Source: Actinernus sp. WN-2022 | Lineage: Eukaryota; Cnidaria; Anthozoa; Actiniaria; Actinernidae | Assembly (NCBI GenBank): GCA_030867875.1 | Contig: JAOWCC010001634.1 | Location: 3,493,258 to 3,557,257 of the forward strand | DNA: 64,000 bases | Reading direction: 5' to 3' | Shown: in pieces, positions 41,434 through 54,482 of the stretch | Layout: each line of letters starts with the position of its first letter | Position numbering within the stretch: the first letter of the stretch is position 1 | The notes under the pieces: generated by a model | Databases searched by the model: none | Told to the model about the DNA's origin: nothing | What the model saw: only the letters and a program-made list of their open reading frames with translations | Position numbers and translations under genes: made by a program

Positions 41434-42310
41434 GCTATAGCCCTATATTGATAGTCTCTGTTTTTAATTTGCCAGGCCAGGCTTGTAGAATTTTCAACAA
41501 ACCTCAAAATGTCTTCCTTTTTGCTTACAGTATTTAGCACTTAACTGTTGAATCTTTTTTTGTTTTCTTACCCATATAATTATACATATAGTAAATATTT
41601 AATATTTATTCATTGAAATATACACACCCGATCAAAAAAATGATGACACTCCATATATAGTATGTATATAATGTCCAAATGTCTTTAGCCAACGGCTATA
41701 GTCCAGCCAAGAGGATCAATAACAATTGATTCCAAGTTCTTGTCCACAGTAGTTGTTATAAAATTGAATAAAAATGCGAACAAGAGCAACTCAGGACAGT
41801 TATTAAAACGTTTCGGCCTTCATCAGTTAAAAAGGATACAAAGCTTTTTAAGTTGTTGCTACTTGCTGTTGTGGTATACCGAAGGTAGTATATAGTAAAT
41901 AGTATGTAGAAGGTACTAGATAGTCGGCAGTATGTATCCGCTTTCCTAGCCTTATCGAAGTCATTGCGTAAAAAATCCTATATATCGATTACCGGTGAAC
42001 TGACTATGTGTAGCTCAGATAACTCACTCGAACATACACGGTTTTGGGACCTATTTTGGGAGATTAGAGTATGGCAAATCGCTTTTAAAGTTTCAATTCT
42101 TACTCTTTCTCTTGTGTTGACCTTTGGTATGGCGGTAGTTCGATCCAGAATCAGAGATTTTCTAGAGTCCAAACGACAAGACATGCAGAATAGCTGTTAT
42201 TACGTCTTGAGCCAAATGGTCAGCGATTTTACCCATCAGCCTTCATGAAAGCGAGGCTATCGGGTCAACGATTTCAAAATGGTACAGAGATGGAGTCACG
42301 TTGAACGGAA
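41434..42310. other. Intergenic; one unassigned ORF
   Basis: A 94-codon plus frame at 41964-42248 (VWQIAFKVSILTLSLVLTFG) has one hydrophobic stretch but no recognisable domain, and its start is not supported. The rest is AT-rich. Confidence 0.3.
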
Positions 42311-42600
42311 ATAATGATTGGGTTGCATGGGTGGCGAAGTGTGTTGGCTCTCGCCTCTCACCGCTGTGGCCGAGATCGAGTCAGACTTGGTGCCATATGT
42401 GAGTTGAGTTTGTTTGTTGTGTTGTTCTCTCCCTTGCCAAGAGGGTTTTCTCCGGGTTCTCCGGTTTCCTCCCTCCGTAAAAATTAACATATAAGTTCGA
42501 GAGTAGTATGTATAAAAACATATGAATGTAGTGGGGAGTGTGTGTTGAGTTGAAAGCAGGCCCCATCAGCTATGCTGAAATACAAAATGAATATGTATTA
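42311..42600 (+). mobile_element. SINE-like dispersed repeat
   Basis: Contains gggttttctccgggttctcc followed by ggtttcctccctcc and a degenerate head with ggttgcatgggtggcgaagt, a layout I recognise from widespread invertebrate SINE-like repeats. It ends near cagctatgctgaaatacaaa with an AT-rich tail. No ORF. Confidence 0.5.
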
Positions 42601-42974
42601 TTTATTTATTGATCACCGAGAAGATGATGCCCCAAACGATTATTTTCTAAACAAAGCAAGAATAAATGTTAAGCGATGTCTGTCCTTGGCCACTTGAGTG
42701 ATTTGACGGAAACTTTCTAAAAGCCATGTCTTCAGAAGCTTCTTGGGTCCGTAAAGTCAACAACTGACACGCATCCTGTTCGCATTCAACTGACATTATC
42801 AAATCAGTTAGTCCGTTCTTAGGCCACTCAGCGTCTTACAATCGCTACTAATGCATCGAATGAAGCGACAGGAATGATAAAGCAGAGTAAAACGAGGATA
42901 TTTAAAAGAAAATTTCACTCAAACAAGCTCAAAGTTGAAACAGCCTCCAACGGGCGAGTCGATGACCCGATAAG

Positions 42975-43067
42975 ATGGGTGAAACCGCTGACCGTTTCAT
43001 GGCATTTGGCTCAGCCGTAATAATAGCTATTCTACTTCTTATAGTTATGAAATCAACAGGTAATTCA
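42975..43067 (+). CDS. Candidate first exon of a membrane-anchored protein
   Basis: An ATG starts MGETADRFMAFGSAVIIAIL followed by LLIVMKST and then an ACAG|gtaatt donor. A polar start followed by about 18 hydrophobic residues would suit a signal anchor. No downstream exon in matching phase could be identified. The open stretch at 43720-43879 (acceptor ttttgcag; ECNNVAVLDGKQIFKG...) needs phase 0, while this exon ends in phase 1. It may therefore be chance. I do not recognise the protein. Confidence 0.25.
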
Positions 43068-43349
43068 CACTATAGACTTATAATGGCACTGAAGTTGTTC
43101 TCTGTCTCAAATAAAATCACATTTACTTCAAAGCGATCACCAATACCAAATGTCCTCTTCTGTGTGCAATGATTTTGATACGCCGTAGTTCCGTAAGCGA
43201 ACACCTCCTTCCGGTCCTGGAAACTGATCATGACCTGAGATTCCCCGTAAGGTTCTTTTTAAGGATTCCTGTACGAGTGAGGGTCTTTATAAAGATTCAC
43301 GGTTAAGCTCTTGGTTTTATAAGGATTGACAAGGAGGGTCTTTATACGA

Positions 43350-43432
43350 TTTTCACTCTTCGAGAGTGGCCCTAGTATATAAAAAGGCCTCAACCATGAA
43401 GTTTATATAGGGCCACACTCGTACAGTGAAAC
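43350..43432. repeat. Imperfect inverted repeat
   Basis: cgagagtggccctagtatat on the left and tttatatagggccacactcg on the right pair around aaaaaggcctcaaccatgaa. gggtctttataaagattcac-type phrases just upstream repeat at 43285 and 43340. Confidence 0.6.
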
Positions 43433-43544
43433 GTTGTCTAAAGACCCTTTCGTTTTATCGGATATAAAGGAGCATACACGTGAGTGATTTGCTTCATCTG
43501 ATTGAACAAAATGGTCATTAATTATTCATGTTTTTGAAATATAT

Positions 43545-46285
43545 ATTTTAGACAAGAGGCCCTAATTGGCCTTAACTCGGGCTACCTATAAATAGGTTAA
43601 TACATGGAGTTCTAGTATATTTTTGTGTCATACATGATTTGTGCTAGGGGACCGGATAATTGGATTCACTTCTGATGCTTGTGATAATTTATATATAATG
43701 GAATGGACCTTTTGCAGGAATGCAATAATGTGGCTGTACTAGATGGCAAACAAATATTTAAAGGCACTTGTACGAGATTGGTAGTGTTATTAGCAAAACC
43801 TGTTTGTAAATGCTATTTTCCACCTTCTTCCAATTCTCAACCTCCAAAGGTTGTCACGGTCACTTACAGGAGCTTCTAATTACAAAGTTTTACTAAAAAT
43901 TAAAACCAGGTTGCATAAGGGTGGTCGCTGAAGGGACTGGTCAGAAATTATCAGGGGAAGGAGTTGTGAAAGGGGAGGATCGTATTTTTTTTGAATTCCC
44001 AAAACTAGAGGGTCATAAATAATGGGCAACTGAAAAGGATTGGTTATAAGGGTCAAAATATTTCATACTAATTTTCCAGTGAGGGTTATACAATTTTAGA
44101 CTTTTTTTATCTCCACCCCACCCCCTCCCCCTTTGCACCTCCCCTGCTAATTTTTGACCAGTCCCTAATATTTAATAAAATATTGTGTGCATTGATTTCA
44201 TGCATGTAGACCACTTGGAAAATAAAATTAACTTTATTTAAAGAGGGTAACACCAACTAGTACACACAGAGAAATGCATAGCCTCCCCCACAGTCGTTTT
44301 TAGGGCATAGGTATGAGCCCCTAAAAATGACTGCGGGGGAGGCTAAGAAACACGTGGCCCTCCTTGTAATTAAAAATTCGAAACAAATGTAGAACATGAT
44401 TTAGATTAATATCAATTAAAATATGTCACTAATTAAGCTAAATATTGTCTGTTCGTGACTGTAATAATAATATCAGTATACAAGTGAAAGCATATAAATT
44501 ATATATCACTTCGATTTGTTATCTGAAAACGTAAAAACTTCTGAAATACTATAAAAGTAGATTGGACGGATTGGGTTAGGCTTGGAGGATCAGTAATATG
44601 CCCCCAAGAGAGAAATGCACAGGAAATCCCATTGTCCCAATTTCAAAACCTAAATTATTCTGTTTTTAGTATTATACAATTTTCTGATGATGGTCATTCC
44701 ATCTTTCGAGTCAGCTCTAATTCAATTTTCTTTTTTCTTCTTTTGACAGTCCTACATGTGTCTTCTTTCTTCAGTATTTCAAGTTGACTTTTTCGACATA
44801 TTTTTCAGGGAAACAGTGTTCGCTTGGTAAATAAATCTCCACACCCAATTCTATTTATGATTGTTCTAATCAGTTTCAGTATCTGTGTATAGCTCTACCA
44901 ATTCCAAACCTGCCCATCCCCCAAGGGTGGGGGGCATAAGTGGGGCATTTGACTGAGTTTTTGTCCCAGGGGTGAGACATTTTGGAGCAAACTAAAGTTG
45001 GCAGGGTGCATGAGGAATTCATTTGTAGAAAGAGTCAAAATGGAGAATTTGATAAGAGATTTGCACCCGTACCAAAGCCCCACCATGGAGCACTTGACCC
45101 CACAGTGGGGCATTTGATGCCCCACAAATATCCGGGGGAGGGGGGGGGGGCAGGTTTGGAATTGATAGAGCCATAACTTATATAATTGTACTCTCCAGTA
45201 TGGCTTTACACAACAAATCCTGCTCTTCTTTTGACAGTTTCACATCCAATTCAATTTTAATTCGGTATTCTCGGTTTGTAAGTCATATCCAGTTCTGTTT
45301 ATGGGTATAATTCGTAGTAAATTCGAATGCCTCTCTGTATCTTCCGAGTTCTGTTATTGTTTTGACGATCGATTTTAACTTTTTCCTTCTTGGTCTCTAT
45401 AAAGTCACATACAGTTCAACTTACGGACGATTTCATTTCCAGTTCGAATTACAGTCGTGAACCATTACACTTAATACAATTTTAAAAGTAGGGAACAAGT
45501 AAGATTTGTGTGCGCATATATGAACACATAATTTCAACCTCACCAGTTCTGATTTCCCTTCGCGTTCAAAGCCAAGGGTCAATCACTGTTCACTTCCAGC
45601 TTTTGCGACTCTTGAATTAAAGTCTTAGTAAAGTTCGGCATTGGTTGACTGGTTTAGTCAAGACTTCCCAGTTGTATAATCTCAAGAGTATTTCATTTTC
45701 AGGAGAGGACTTCGCAGTAAACAATTACAGCTAACATTGCAAACAATCAATCCCTCATTTGACTTCCTCACAGTGTGTGATGGTAATGAAGAGCATTTCA
45801 ACAATATCAACAACGCAACACTGCAATCGTATGGCACTTAGATGCAGCAGTACAGGCATTTTCTTTCAGTTTCCGTGGATTATTGGACCAAAACCATCAC
45901 TCCTCCGGTCGGCTAGACTAGCTTACTGTGCGATATTTGGATCGCCACATCCCTTTCGTAAATGTGAGAATTTTCCATCGAAAGCCCCTAAAAGTCCTGT
46001 CAGCCCTAGAATAACTGAATATCTTGATATTTCATTCGAAGAAACCTTTGGTTTCAGCACCTTCGCTACGTTGCTGGCTTTGCCGAGCCTGGCGGGTGTC
46101 GGATCTGATTGGTTGATCCTGTCACGTGTTGGAAATCGAACAATGGGCTCCTGTGTAATCTGATTGGTTACTGGCGCCAAACAGCGACACAAAAAAATAA
46201 TAAAAAATAATAATAATAATAATAAACGGCTTGCATTTTCTGACTCGTGCCTCGGCCGAAGGCCTGGCCCGAGTAACAATGGTTT
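43545..46285. mobile_element. Candidate element with gaggcc/actcggg start and cccgagtaac end
   Basis: Begins acaagaggccctaattggcc followed by actcgggc and ends ggcctggcccgagtaacaat, after an (aat)n tract and cttgcattttctgactcg. The same end signatures bound 56094-57537. Both copies have a catctgattggtt-type phrase and a small minus ORF (46309-45923; 57467-57135) near the right end. The link between left and right ends is inferred, not proven. No transposase recognised. Confidence 0.3.
44279..44345. repeat. Hairpin, ~27-bp arms
   Basis: tagcctcccccacagtcg...taggg and cccctaaaaatgactgcggg...ggcta, around cataggtatgag. Confidence 0.85.
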
Positions 46286-46299
46286 GGTCTTCAATGCGA

Positions 46300-48130
46300 T
46301 GTGATACAACTGACGGGGGATGCCTTGTTGTTGGGTAGGAACGGTTTAATTTTACAGCAAATTTCACCTGCTGATATTCCTTTATTATTCGCCACCTTGA
46401 ATCTGTTTGATAACGGCGGATTTTCTTGGTAATATCCGTTCCGTAATCTGTTTTCTCGTTGAAAGACTGGATTAACCCGGCCCATGGAAGCTGATTTCCG
46501 CGTAGACTTTTCGAGAGGACATTTAATATACGTCATCGCTTTGAAGTAAATGCGATTTTATTTGAGAGAGATAACAACTTCAGTCGCATTACAAGTTTAT
46601 AATATGGCTTACCTATTGATAGCAGAACCATACGAAGAAGAATTCTCTGCTTTCGTTTTAACCGCTCCAAAATCTCTCCTACTGCAGCTCCTGCCATTAC
46701 GAAGGTCACACAAGAAAAAAATTTAACAGCAATTTGTTACACTCTAAACTCGAGAAACCTCGATGCTCTATACATTAAAACACTGGAAATTTATTCTCCT
46801 ATCTGAATTCAGCAGTAGAAAGTCAGTTCAGACATGCACATTCAAGCTATACCCAGTTTTCTTCTGCTTTGTCGTCCATAAACGAACAACGGCGTGTAAA
46901 AAATCAAATTCAATTTTTTTCAGTCGAAATCTTAACATAATCACTCCAAATAGTTACCAGTTGCAGATTAGATGTTACTTAACTTTGATTTAAAGGTAGG
47001 AATCATTAATATGTCATTTTAGTTGTTTTAGAAGGCAAAATAACTCCCAAAACCATGTATTTTCGAGTGATTTGACTGGGCCGATACCGGAGTTGAGTCA
47101 CCGTATTTCGATATGTAGGCTTTTGTAATGACTCAATGACTTTGATATGAAGCAGCCCAGTATTCGCAGATATAATCAACGTTGTCGTAGATAAAGGCGG
47201 TGTCCCATGGAGGTTGTGATAAGTCGGACAAGTCTGTTTTTCGTTGTTCTTAATTCAACAACCTTCGCCTTCGGTTTTGGTAGTTTTTGTTTCCTGCAGG
47301 CTGCTGTGAGCTATCGGATCTGTCAATAGCTTTTGACCCGATATGCCACAGCCTCCTTCAAACGTCAAGATGAAAACCTACGGCATAACAGACTCTGCGA
47401 TGGACTTGATGCGGTCGTATATATGAATGGCCGCAAGGAAATGGCTCTGTTCACGGTGACTTAATTTTTTCAATAGAGGATTCGGAGGAATTAGCACCGC
47501 ATTAGAAATTGAAGGCAGCAGGCCTTTGTTTATGAACATTTTAGATTCGTTGTTAACGGTGCCTGCCACGGTACACCTATTTTACGAAAAGACTCATTTT
47601 GGCACGTTAATGACTTATGAGTTCCTATTTTACTTTAATGGCGGAAACATTATTTCTTAACTAAAGATTCATTTCTGTATTTCAAATGCTAGCTCAGATA
47701 TATTTATAAAAACAATTGTCCACAGATTTAAATAGTGTAAAAAGGCTTCCGGCCGTTACCAAAATCAGTGAAATAAATATAGCTAGTTTTACAGAAATCC
47801 CCAATATAACAATGTTGATTTTTATGTTAATTGCTTCTTGTTTTAATATTGTTCATATCATGTTTTAAGCCAGCGCTCGTCAGTTGCAACAGAGCAAAAG
47901 TAAAAGGTATGGTTTTTGAATCAAGGTCGTCCAATTCACCTGGCTTTGCGTATGGTTAAGCGCGGTGTAACTTCCGTTGCCAGCATTTAAAAAATACAAT
48001 TAATGGATGAAAAAAACCATGTTTTGTGTCACAAGAGAGGCATCCGTATCGTCTACAACTAAGCGATAACATTAGCCTTTATTTATCAAAAAAATAGGGA
48101 GATGTTTTGTGTAGCAAGAGGGGTATCTGT
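46300..48130. other. Intergenic; no supportable gene
   Basis: Minus frames at 46291-46536 and 47378-47569 lack domains. On minus, an ATG near 46696 opens MAGAAVGEILERLKRKQRIL and runs to a possible gtaagc donor, a faint first-exon candidate. A direct repeat (gttttgtg(t/-)c..caagaggg.atc.gtat.gtct) occurs at 48020 and 48102. Confidence 0.35.
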
Positions 48131-48199
48131 ATAGTCTATAAGGAAGCCATAAAATTTACCCAAAAAATATGCAGATGCACAATGAAATACGCAGTTTTG

Positions 48200-50375
48200 T
48201 AACTTCCGTTACTGCCGATAACTCGGTTGCCATACATTTAAACCACCCCCTAAACACACGTAACTAAGCTTTTCAAATTCGTTACCTCTATTCACGGTGT
48301 GCTTCCGTAGCACTGTAATAATATTTGCTAACTTTAGTTTTTATGCCGCATAAATAGACCAGTTCGCGTCTTATTCAAGACGCGTCTATTATCTCTCGTA
48401 TAAATGGCCCTAATGTTTCGTGTAACTATAGCGTTGTCGTTGTTGTTTTGTCACAAATAATTGCCGGCAGGCATCAAGAAAGGAAACGCTCGAATTTTTC
48501 CCAGCCAGAATAAATATCTGGATACGAAATCGCAGCAAGTTAAGCATTTAGGAAAAAATATCCCAGCAAGGATCTCTCAACTATTCAAGTTCAGCCCGCG
48601 GGACGTTAATTGAAGTCACCAACAGAGCTTGTATAATTAGGTATTACGATAATCCTTATTAGAAAGTGACTGCAAAGACTACAGTGTTAGCCATAACATT
48701 TACCCCAAAAATATGCAGATGCACAATGAAATACGCAGTTTTGTAACTTCCGTTACTGCCGATAACTCGGTTGCCATACATTTAAACCACCCCCTAAACA
48801 CACGTAACTAAGCTTTTCAAATTCGTTACCTCTATTCACGGTGTGCTTCCGTAGCACTGTAATAATATTTGCTAACTTTAGTTTTTATGCCGCATAAATA
48901 GACCAGTTCGCGTCTTATTCAAGACGCGTCTATTATCTCTCGTATAAATGGCCCTAATGTTTCGTGTAACTATAGCGTTGTCGTTGTTGTTTTGTCACAA
49001 ATAATTGCCGGCAGGCATCAAGAAAGGAAACGCTCGAATTTTTCCCAGCCAGAATAAATATCTGGATACGAAATCGCAGCAAGTTAAGCATTTAGGAAAA
49101 AATATCCCAGCAAGGATCTCTCAACTATTCAAGTTCAGCCCGCGGGACGTTAATTGAAGTCACCAACAGAGCTTGTATAATTAGGTATTACGATAATCCT
49201 TATTAGAAAGTGACTGCAAAGACTACAGTGTTAGCCATAACATTTACCCCAAAAATATGCAGATGCACAATGAAATACGCAGTTTTGTAACTTCCGTTAC
49301 TGCCGATAACTCGGTTGCCATACATTTAAACCACCCCCTAAACACACGTAACTAAGCTTTTCAAATTCGTTACCTCTATTCACGGTGTGCTTCCGTAGCA
49401 CTGTAATAATATTTGCTAACTTTAGTTTTTATGCCGCATAAATAGACCAGTTCGCGTCTTATTCAAGACGCGTCTATTATCTCTCGTATAAATGGCCCTA
49501 ATGTTTCGTGTAACTATAGCGTTGTCGTTGTTGTTTTGTCACAAATAATTGCCGGCAGGCATCAAGAAAGGAAACGCTCGAATTTTTCCCAGCCAGAATA
49601 AATATCTGGATACGAAATCGCAGCAAGTTAAGCATTTAGGAAAAAATATCCCAGCAAGGATCTCTCAACTATTCAAGTTCAGCCCGCGGGACGTTAATTG
49701 AAGTCACCAACAGAGCTTGTATAATTAGGTATTACGATAATCCTTATTAGAAAGTGACTGCAAAGACTACAGTGTTAGCCATAACATTTACCCCAAAAAT
49801 ATGCAGATGCACAATGAAATACGCAGTTTTGTAACTTCCGTTACTGCCGATAACTCGGTTGCCATACATTTAAACCACCCCCTAAACACACGTAACTAAG
49901 CTTTTCAAATTCGTTACCTCTATTCACGGTGTGCTTCCGTAGCACTGTAATAATATTTGCTAACTTTAGTTTTTATGCCGCATAAATAGACCAGTTCGCG
50001 TCTTATTCAAGACGCGTCTATTATCTCTCGTATAAATGGCCCTAATGTTTCGTGTAACTATAGCGTTGTCGTTGTTGTTTTGTCACAAATAATTGCCGGC
50101 AGGCATCAAGAAAGGAAACGCTCGAATTTTTCCCAGCCAGAATAAATATCTGGATACGAAATCGCAGCAAGTTAAGCATTTAGGAAAAAATATCCCAGCA
50201 AGGATCTCTCAACTATTCAAGTTCAGCCCGCGGGACGTTAATTGAAGTCACCAACAGAGCTTGTATAATTAGGTATTACGATAATCCTTATTAGAAAGTG
50301 ACTGCAAAGACTACAGTGTTAGCCATAACATTTACCCCAAAAATATGCAGATGCACAATGAAATACGCAGTTTTG
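48200..50375. repeat. Four tandem 544-bp units
   Basis: taacttccgttactgccg recurs at 48200, 48744, 49288, 49832 and 50376, exactly 544 bp apart, and I see no difference between the four units by eye. Each unit is about 490 bp of the duplicated region plus a 54-bp flank (ccataacatttacccc...gttttg), the diverged original of which lies just before 48200. The fifth start continues into the second duplicate without that flank. Units differ from it by a 17-bp loss near the end. Confidence 0.95.
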
Positions 50376-51689
50376 TAACTTCCGTTACTGCCGATAACTC
50401 GGTTGCCATAAATTTAAACCATCCCCTAAACACACGTAACTAAGCTTTTCAAATTCGTTACCTCTACTGATTCACGGTGTGCTTCCGTAGCACTGTAATA
50501 ATGTTTGCTAACTTTAGTTTTTATGCCGTATAAATAGACCAATTCGCGTCTTATTCAAGACGCTTCGTGTAACTATAGCGTTGTCGTTGTTGTTTTGTCA
50601 CAAATAATTGCCAGCAGGCATCAAGAAAGGAAACGCTCGAATTTTTCCCAGCCAGAATAAATATCTGGATACGAAATCGCAGCAAGTTAAGCATTTAGGA
50701 AAAAGTATCCCAGCAAGGATCTCTCAACTATTGAAATTTCCAGCTAACTCAAGTTCAGCCCACGGAACGTTAATTGAAGTCACCAACAGAGCTTGTATAA
50801 TTAGGTATTACGATAATCCTTATTAGAAAGTGACTGCAAAGACTACAGTGTTAGCAAATTAATAATTAATTTGTCGAAGTTTTCATTTTATACGAACTCT
50901 TATAAACACGACGCGACGAATGAAATCAAAATCTTACTAAGTTGAACAACAAACTCAACTAATTCCTTGGTAAGTGAATTTATCGAGGTTTAATTTTTAC
51001 CACGAAATTACTTTTGTACATGTTGTTCTCGGGCTAAGTTTTTTTATGTTGGTAAGATATGTGTTTAGGTTACTAGATTAAGAGGATCAACGTGAGAGAT
51101 GATTAGATTTGAGAACATCTTAAACCACAACATATCCGCAAGACAACCGACAACTGAAGTTTTTGACTTTATCCTAAGCGTATAGTTGAAGCAGCCGTAG
51201 TTTTATTTTTTCATTTGCTGCATGTGTGCCAAGTTCTTGTCCTAATTAAAGTCGCTGTTGGCACGGTACAAACTGTCGTGCAACGACATTGCGCTGTTTC
51301 ATGAAGGTGTTCACCACGATGTAATGTTTCCGCCGGAAAGTTGTGTTACGACCGTTGCCGGAGTAGAACTGACAATTTTACTTTTTCGTGAAAGAACAAC
51401 GCGAAAAAGTTTCATAAAGTTTCGGTGCAATTCCTGGTGAAACCTGCGTCGCAACGCCTATGGATTGCACGAAAACATCCAGGCTGGTAGGATAGCTGAT
51501 TCGAGTAACAAGACGTTGTGACCAATACGGAAGACAAGTCTACATGACTCAAGTAAATAAAGAAACAAAATTGATTTAACCTGGTCCATTCTGCTCATCT
51601 GAGCCCTAAGTGAAGACAGAAGCGAGTAATAACATAAATATACGATAGAAGAAAAAAGATACTGAAGGTATTTGCTTGTAGCATTAAAA

Positions 51690-51905
51690 CAGTGGAACCT
51701 CTACATAACAGCCCACTATTAAGCGGCCATCCTCTATATAGTGGTCACTTATAAAAGTCCCCAAACTTTTCCCAGTCAAACTTTGTAAATGAGACCTCTA
51801 TTATATTAGGCGGTCACCTCTATTAAGCGGTCGCGGCCACCTTTCAGCGGTCTCGTCTTGACTATCTTTGTATCTTTAACCTCCGATTAAGCGGCCAGTA
51901 CAGAA
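51690..51905. repeat. pogo/Tigger-like element end, copy 2
   Basis: Counterpart of 1328-1560; here the aagcggtcgcggccacc wording is better preserved. Confidence 0.45.
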
Positions 51906-52385
51906 AGGGTAAAAGGTATAAAACCGCGGCTAATTTTAGGTTTTTATTTCTACATATCCATCGGCACACCTTTCCATTTTCAAGATAGCACTTTCTCATA
52001 TAACCTAAATACACTGCATGTGCATTCAGAGGTGAATGTACTAAGTAATGCCATCTATTGGCAAACTCGCCATCTGATTGGCTAGCCAGGCGCATTCTAT
52101 CGATCGACAGAGTTGACCGTGTGCGCGCTGCAGACAAACACCTTATAAAGTATTTTTTTGGTATTTTTTTTCTCGATCGCTAAGTTAATAGAACGGTGGC
52201 TTGGTTAAGCTAAAACAATTAGACTTCTCACTCTTGGTTTCTTATCGATTCAGTTTGATAGTTTAAAAAAAAAATATAATAACTTCTTATTTTGACGACA
52301 ACATTACATTTACAGTATACAATTTTATAGTATTACAGGGAGAGAAGGAGAATGTATAATTTGTATACACCTATTTCAGGAAAGG

Positions 52386-52725
52386 TTGTCTCGTACATGT
52401 GACATGTTGCATGTGTCTTGTTGCATGTGTCTTGTTGCATGTGTCATGTTGCATGTGTCATGTTGCATGTGTCATGTTGCATGTGTCTTATTGCATGTGT
52501 CATGTTGCATGTGTCTTATTGCATGTGTCATGTTGCATGTGTCTTGTTGCATGTGTCTTGTTGCATATGTCATGTTGCATGTGTCTTGTTGCATGTGTCT
52601 TGTTGCATGTGTCATGTTGCATGTGTCATGTTGCATGTGTCTTGTTGCATGTGTCATGTTGCATGTGTCTTGTTGCATATGTCATGTTGCATGTGTCTTG
52701 TTGCATGTGTCATGTTGCATCAGAG
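52386..52725. repeat. 14-bp minisatellite, long allele (~24 units)
   Basis: tgtcatgttgcatg / tgtcttgttgcatg alternate irregularly. 14 is not divisible by three, so all three plus frames stay open and read a Cys/Met/His/Val-rich 14-residue pattern. This explains the ORFs of 213, 127 and 115 codons, which are not genes. Confidence 0.95.
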
Positions 52726-53610
52726 AAGGATCTATATACGGGTCTATCGTACGATTTCCTTATAAGGAAGCACATGCAATAGGCCGCCATATGTACGTGC
52801 AGAGGGTACTGTATGTGAGGGAGGTCACTGATGTACATACAAGAGACTCGTCCCAGCTTTCGATTGACTGTGAGTTTCCAAAATGGTGTAGGAAAGCGGC
52901 CATGAAACTTTTCGAGTCCCACTCGTTTAACCACCATTTTGAAACTTTCAGCCTCACAAACTTGGTAGAAACTTATTCCCCTTTTACCGAAACTTCACAT
53001 GCACTAACACTAAATCCTAACCCGTAACATAAACCTAATCCTAACCGGTCAGTAAACAAGTTCACAGGTAAACGACGAAGTCTCTCCCATGCATCTAGAG
53101 CAAGGGTTTACAGGTAAACAACGAGTTTCACTGGCCTAGGGCTAGGATTCATAAGCAAACGAATGTTTTGAAATAAGAAAACGTTAAAAATAATATATAT
53201 TGTATTACTTACTACTTAGTATTCATATTTAGTTATCCCTTAGTATTTATCCTATTAGAGATATTACGCCTATGTACATCTGTATATGGCTTTCTAATAA
53301 AAGTTTTGTCTTGTCCTGTCTTGAACTGAGTGCCTCGGGGAGGAGGGTCAACCGCTCCCCCGAGCCAAGTTTGCAAGCGGTTTCTCATGTAAACGGTTGA
53401 CTTCGTTTTATAAAGACATGTATGAAAAGGGTGACCCGGATCCCCGAGCTAACTTTTCTTCGGCATATAAACAGACTGGGCCTGAATCGCTTGAACTTTT
53501 CGATTCCAAAAAGAAGAAGAATCCCTATGCGGCCTAACAATACACAATAGTCCAACAATACTCTTAATTACAAACAATAGAAACAAAACATACATTAATG
53601 AGAAGTAGAA

Positions 53611-53768
53611 GATGTTTAATATACTCGTCACCGGATTCGACTGGGCTTTCAACTCCTCGTGAGAATTTCAAACGCACCAAGCTGCGTCCTCGCGCTGCGT
53701 CCTCGGCATTTGAAATTTCACGCGAATTTTGAAATCCCCGTCGAATCGGTGACGAGTATATGAAACAT
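53611..53768. repeat. Foldback, ~65-bp arms
   Basis: atactcgtcaccggattcga...gagaatttcaaacgc and its complement gcatttgaaatttcacgcg...tcggtgacgagtata, around a cgcgctgcgtcctcgg centre. Copy 1 (3028-3100) keeps only the left arm, and the copy at 32881-32998 mainly the right. Confidence 0.85.
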
Positions 53769-54482
53769 TTAACATCAGCTGGTCGTAAATATAGACAGGA
53801 GAAACACGCACCATGTGTTTACTTTAGGCAGGTGATAACTGTTAATCTAGCCTGTAGTATTTTCACACCACGTAGCACAAACTATTATAAAAAGTACGCT
53901 GATTTGGTGTCTGTTTAATTACACGTAGGCGATAACTGATGCTAGTTTTAAAATTATAATTAAAGTTAACCCTAAAGGTTGTGAGCGTTATCGGCGGGGG
54001 TCCTTAAACAAAGTTATGAAATAGCAACCACGTCGATAAGAACGCTGTTAGAGTGATTTCACTAAACCCGTGAAACAAAATCTAATAGTCAGTATCTAGT
54101 ACAGTGAATAACACAAAAGAAAAGAATGGAATGAGTGTCTCCTACTGTGTATGTTTCACTCTATTTACGTTTCCAGCAATATTTGACCCCCTTTATTTCA
54201 GAATTGTTTACTTCATTAGAAACGTTTCCTTTTATTCGATATCAAGTCAATGATGTAGTTGGTTTTTCCCCACTGCATAACTGATGCGATTTCGGCGGGA
54301 AAACAAACTGAAACCTGTGACAGACGCGCGAGTCACATTATGGCGGGAACAATACATACATACATATACTTTATTTTAATACGCTAGCCACTACAACTAC
54401 AACACTGAATGTTGACCCGCGAGCTGATTTCCAAGTGAGGCGTACAAAGATTGGTGTCCAACTTTTCAACATATCAACATAT

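Noticed and set aside
45759..46309. Overlapping 134-codon plus and 128-codon minus ORFs
   Set aside because: No recognisable domain in either; they lie in the candidate element with (aat)n and are probably non-coding.
52386..53027. 213-codon Cys/His/Met-rich ORF
   Set aside because: Translation of a 14-bp minisatellite, open in all three forward frames (and one on the reverse strand).
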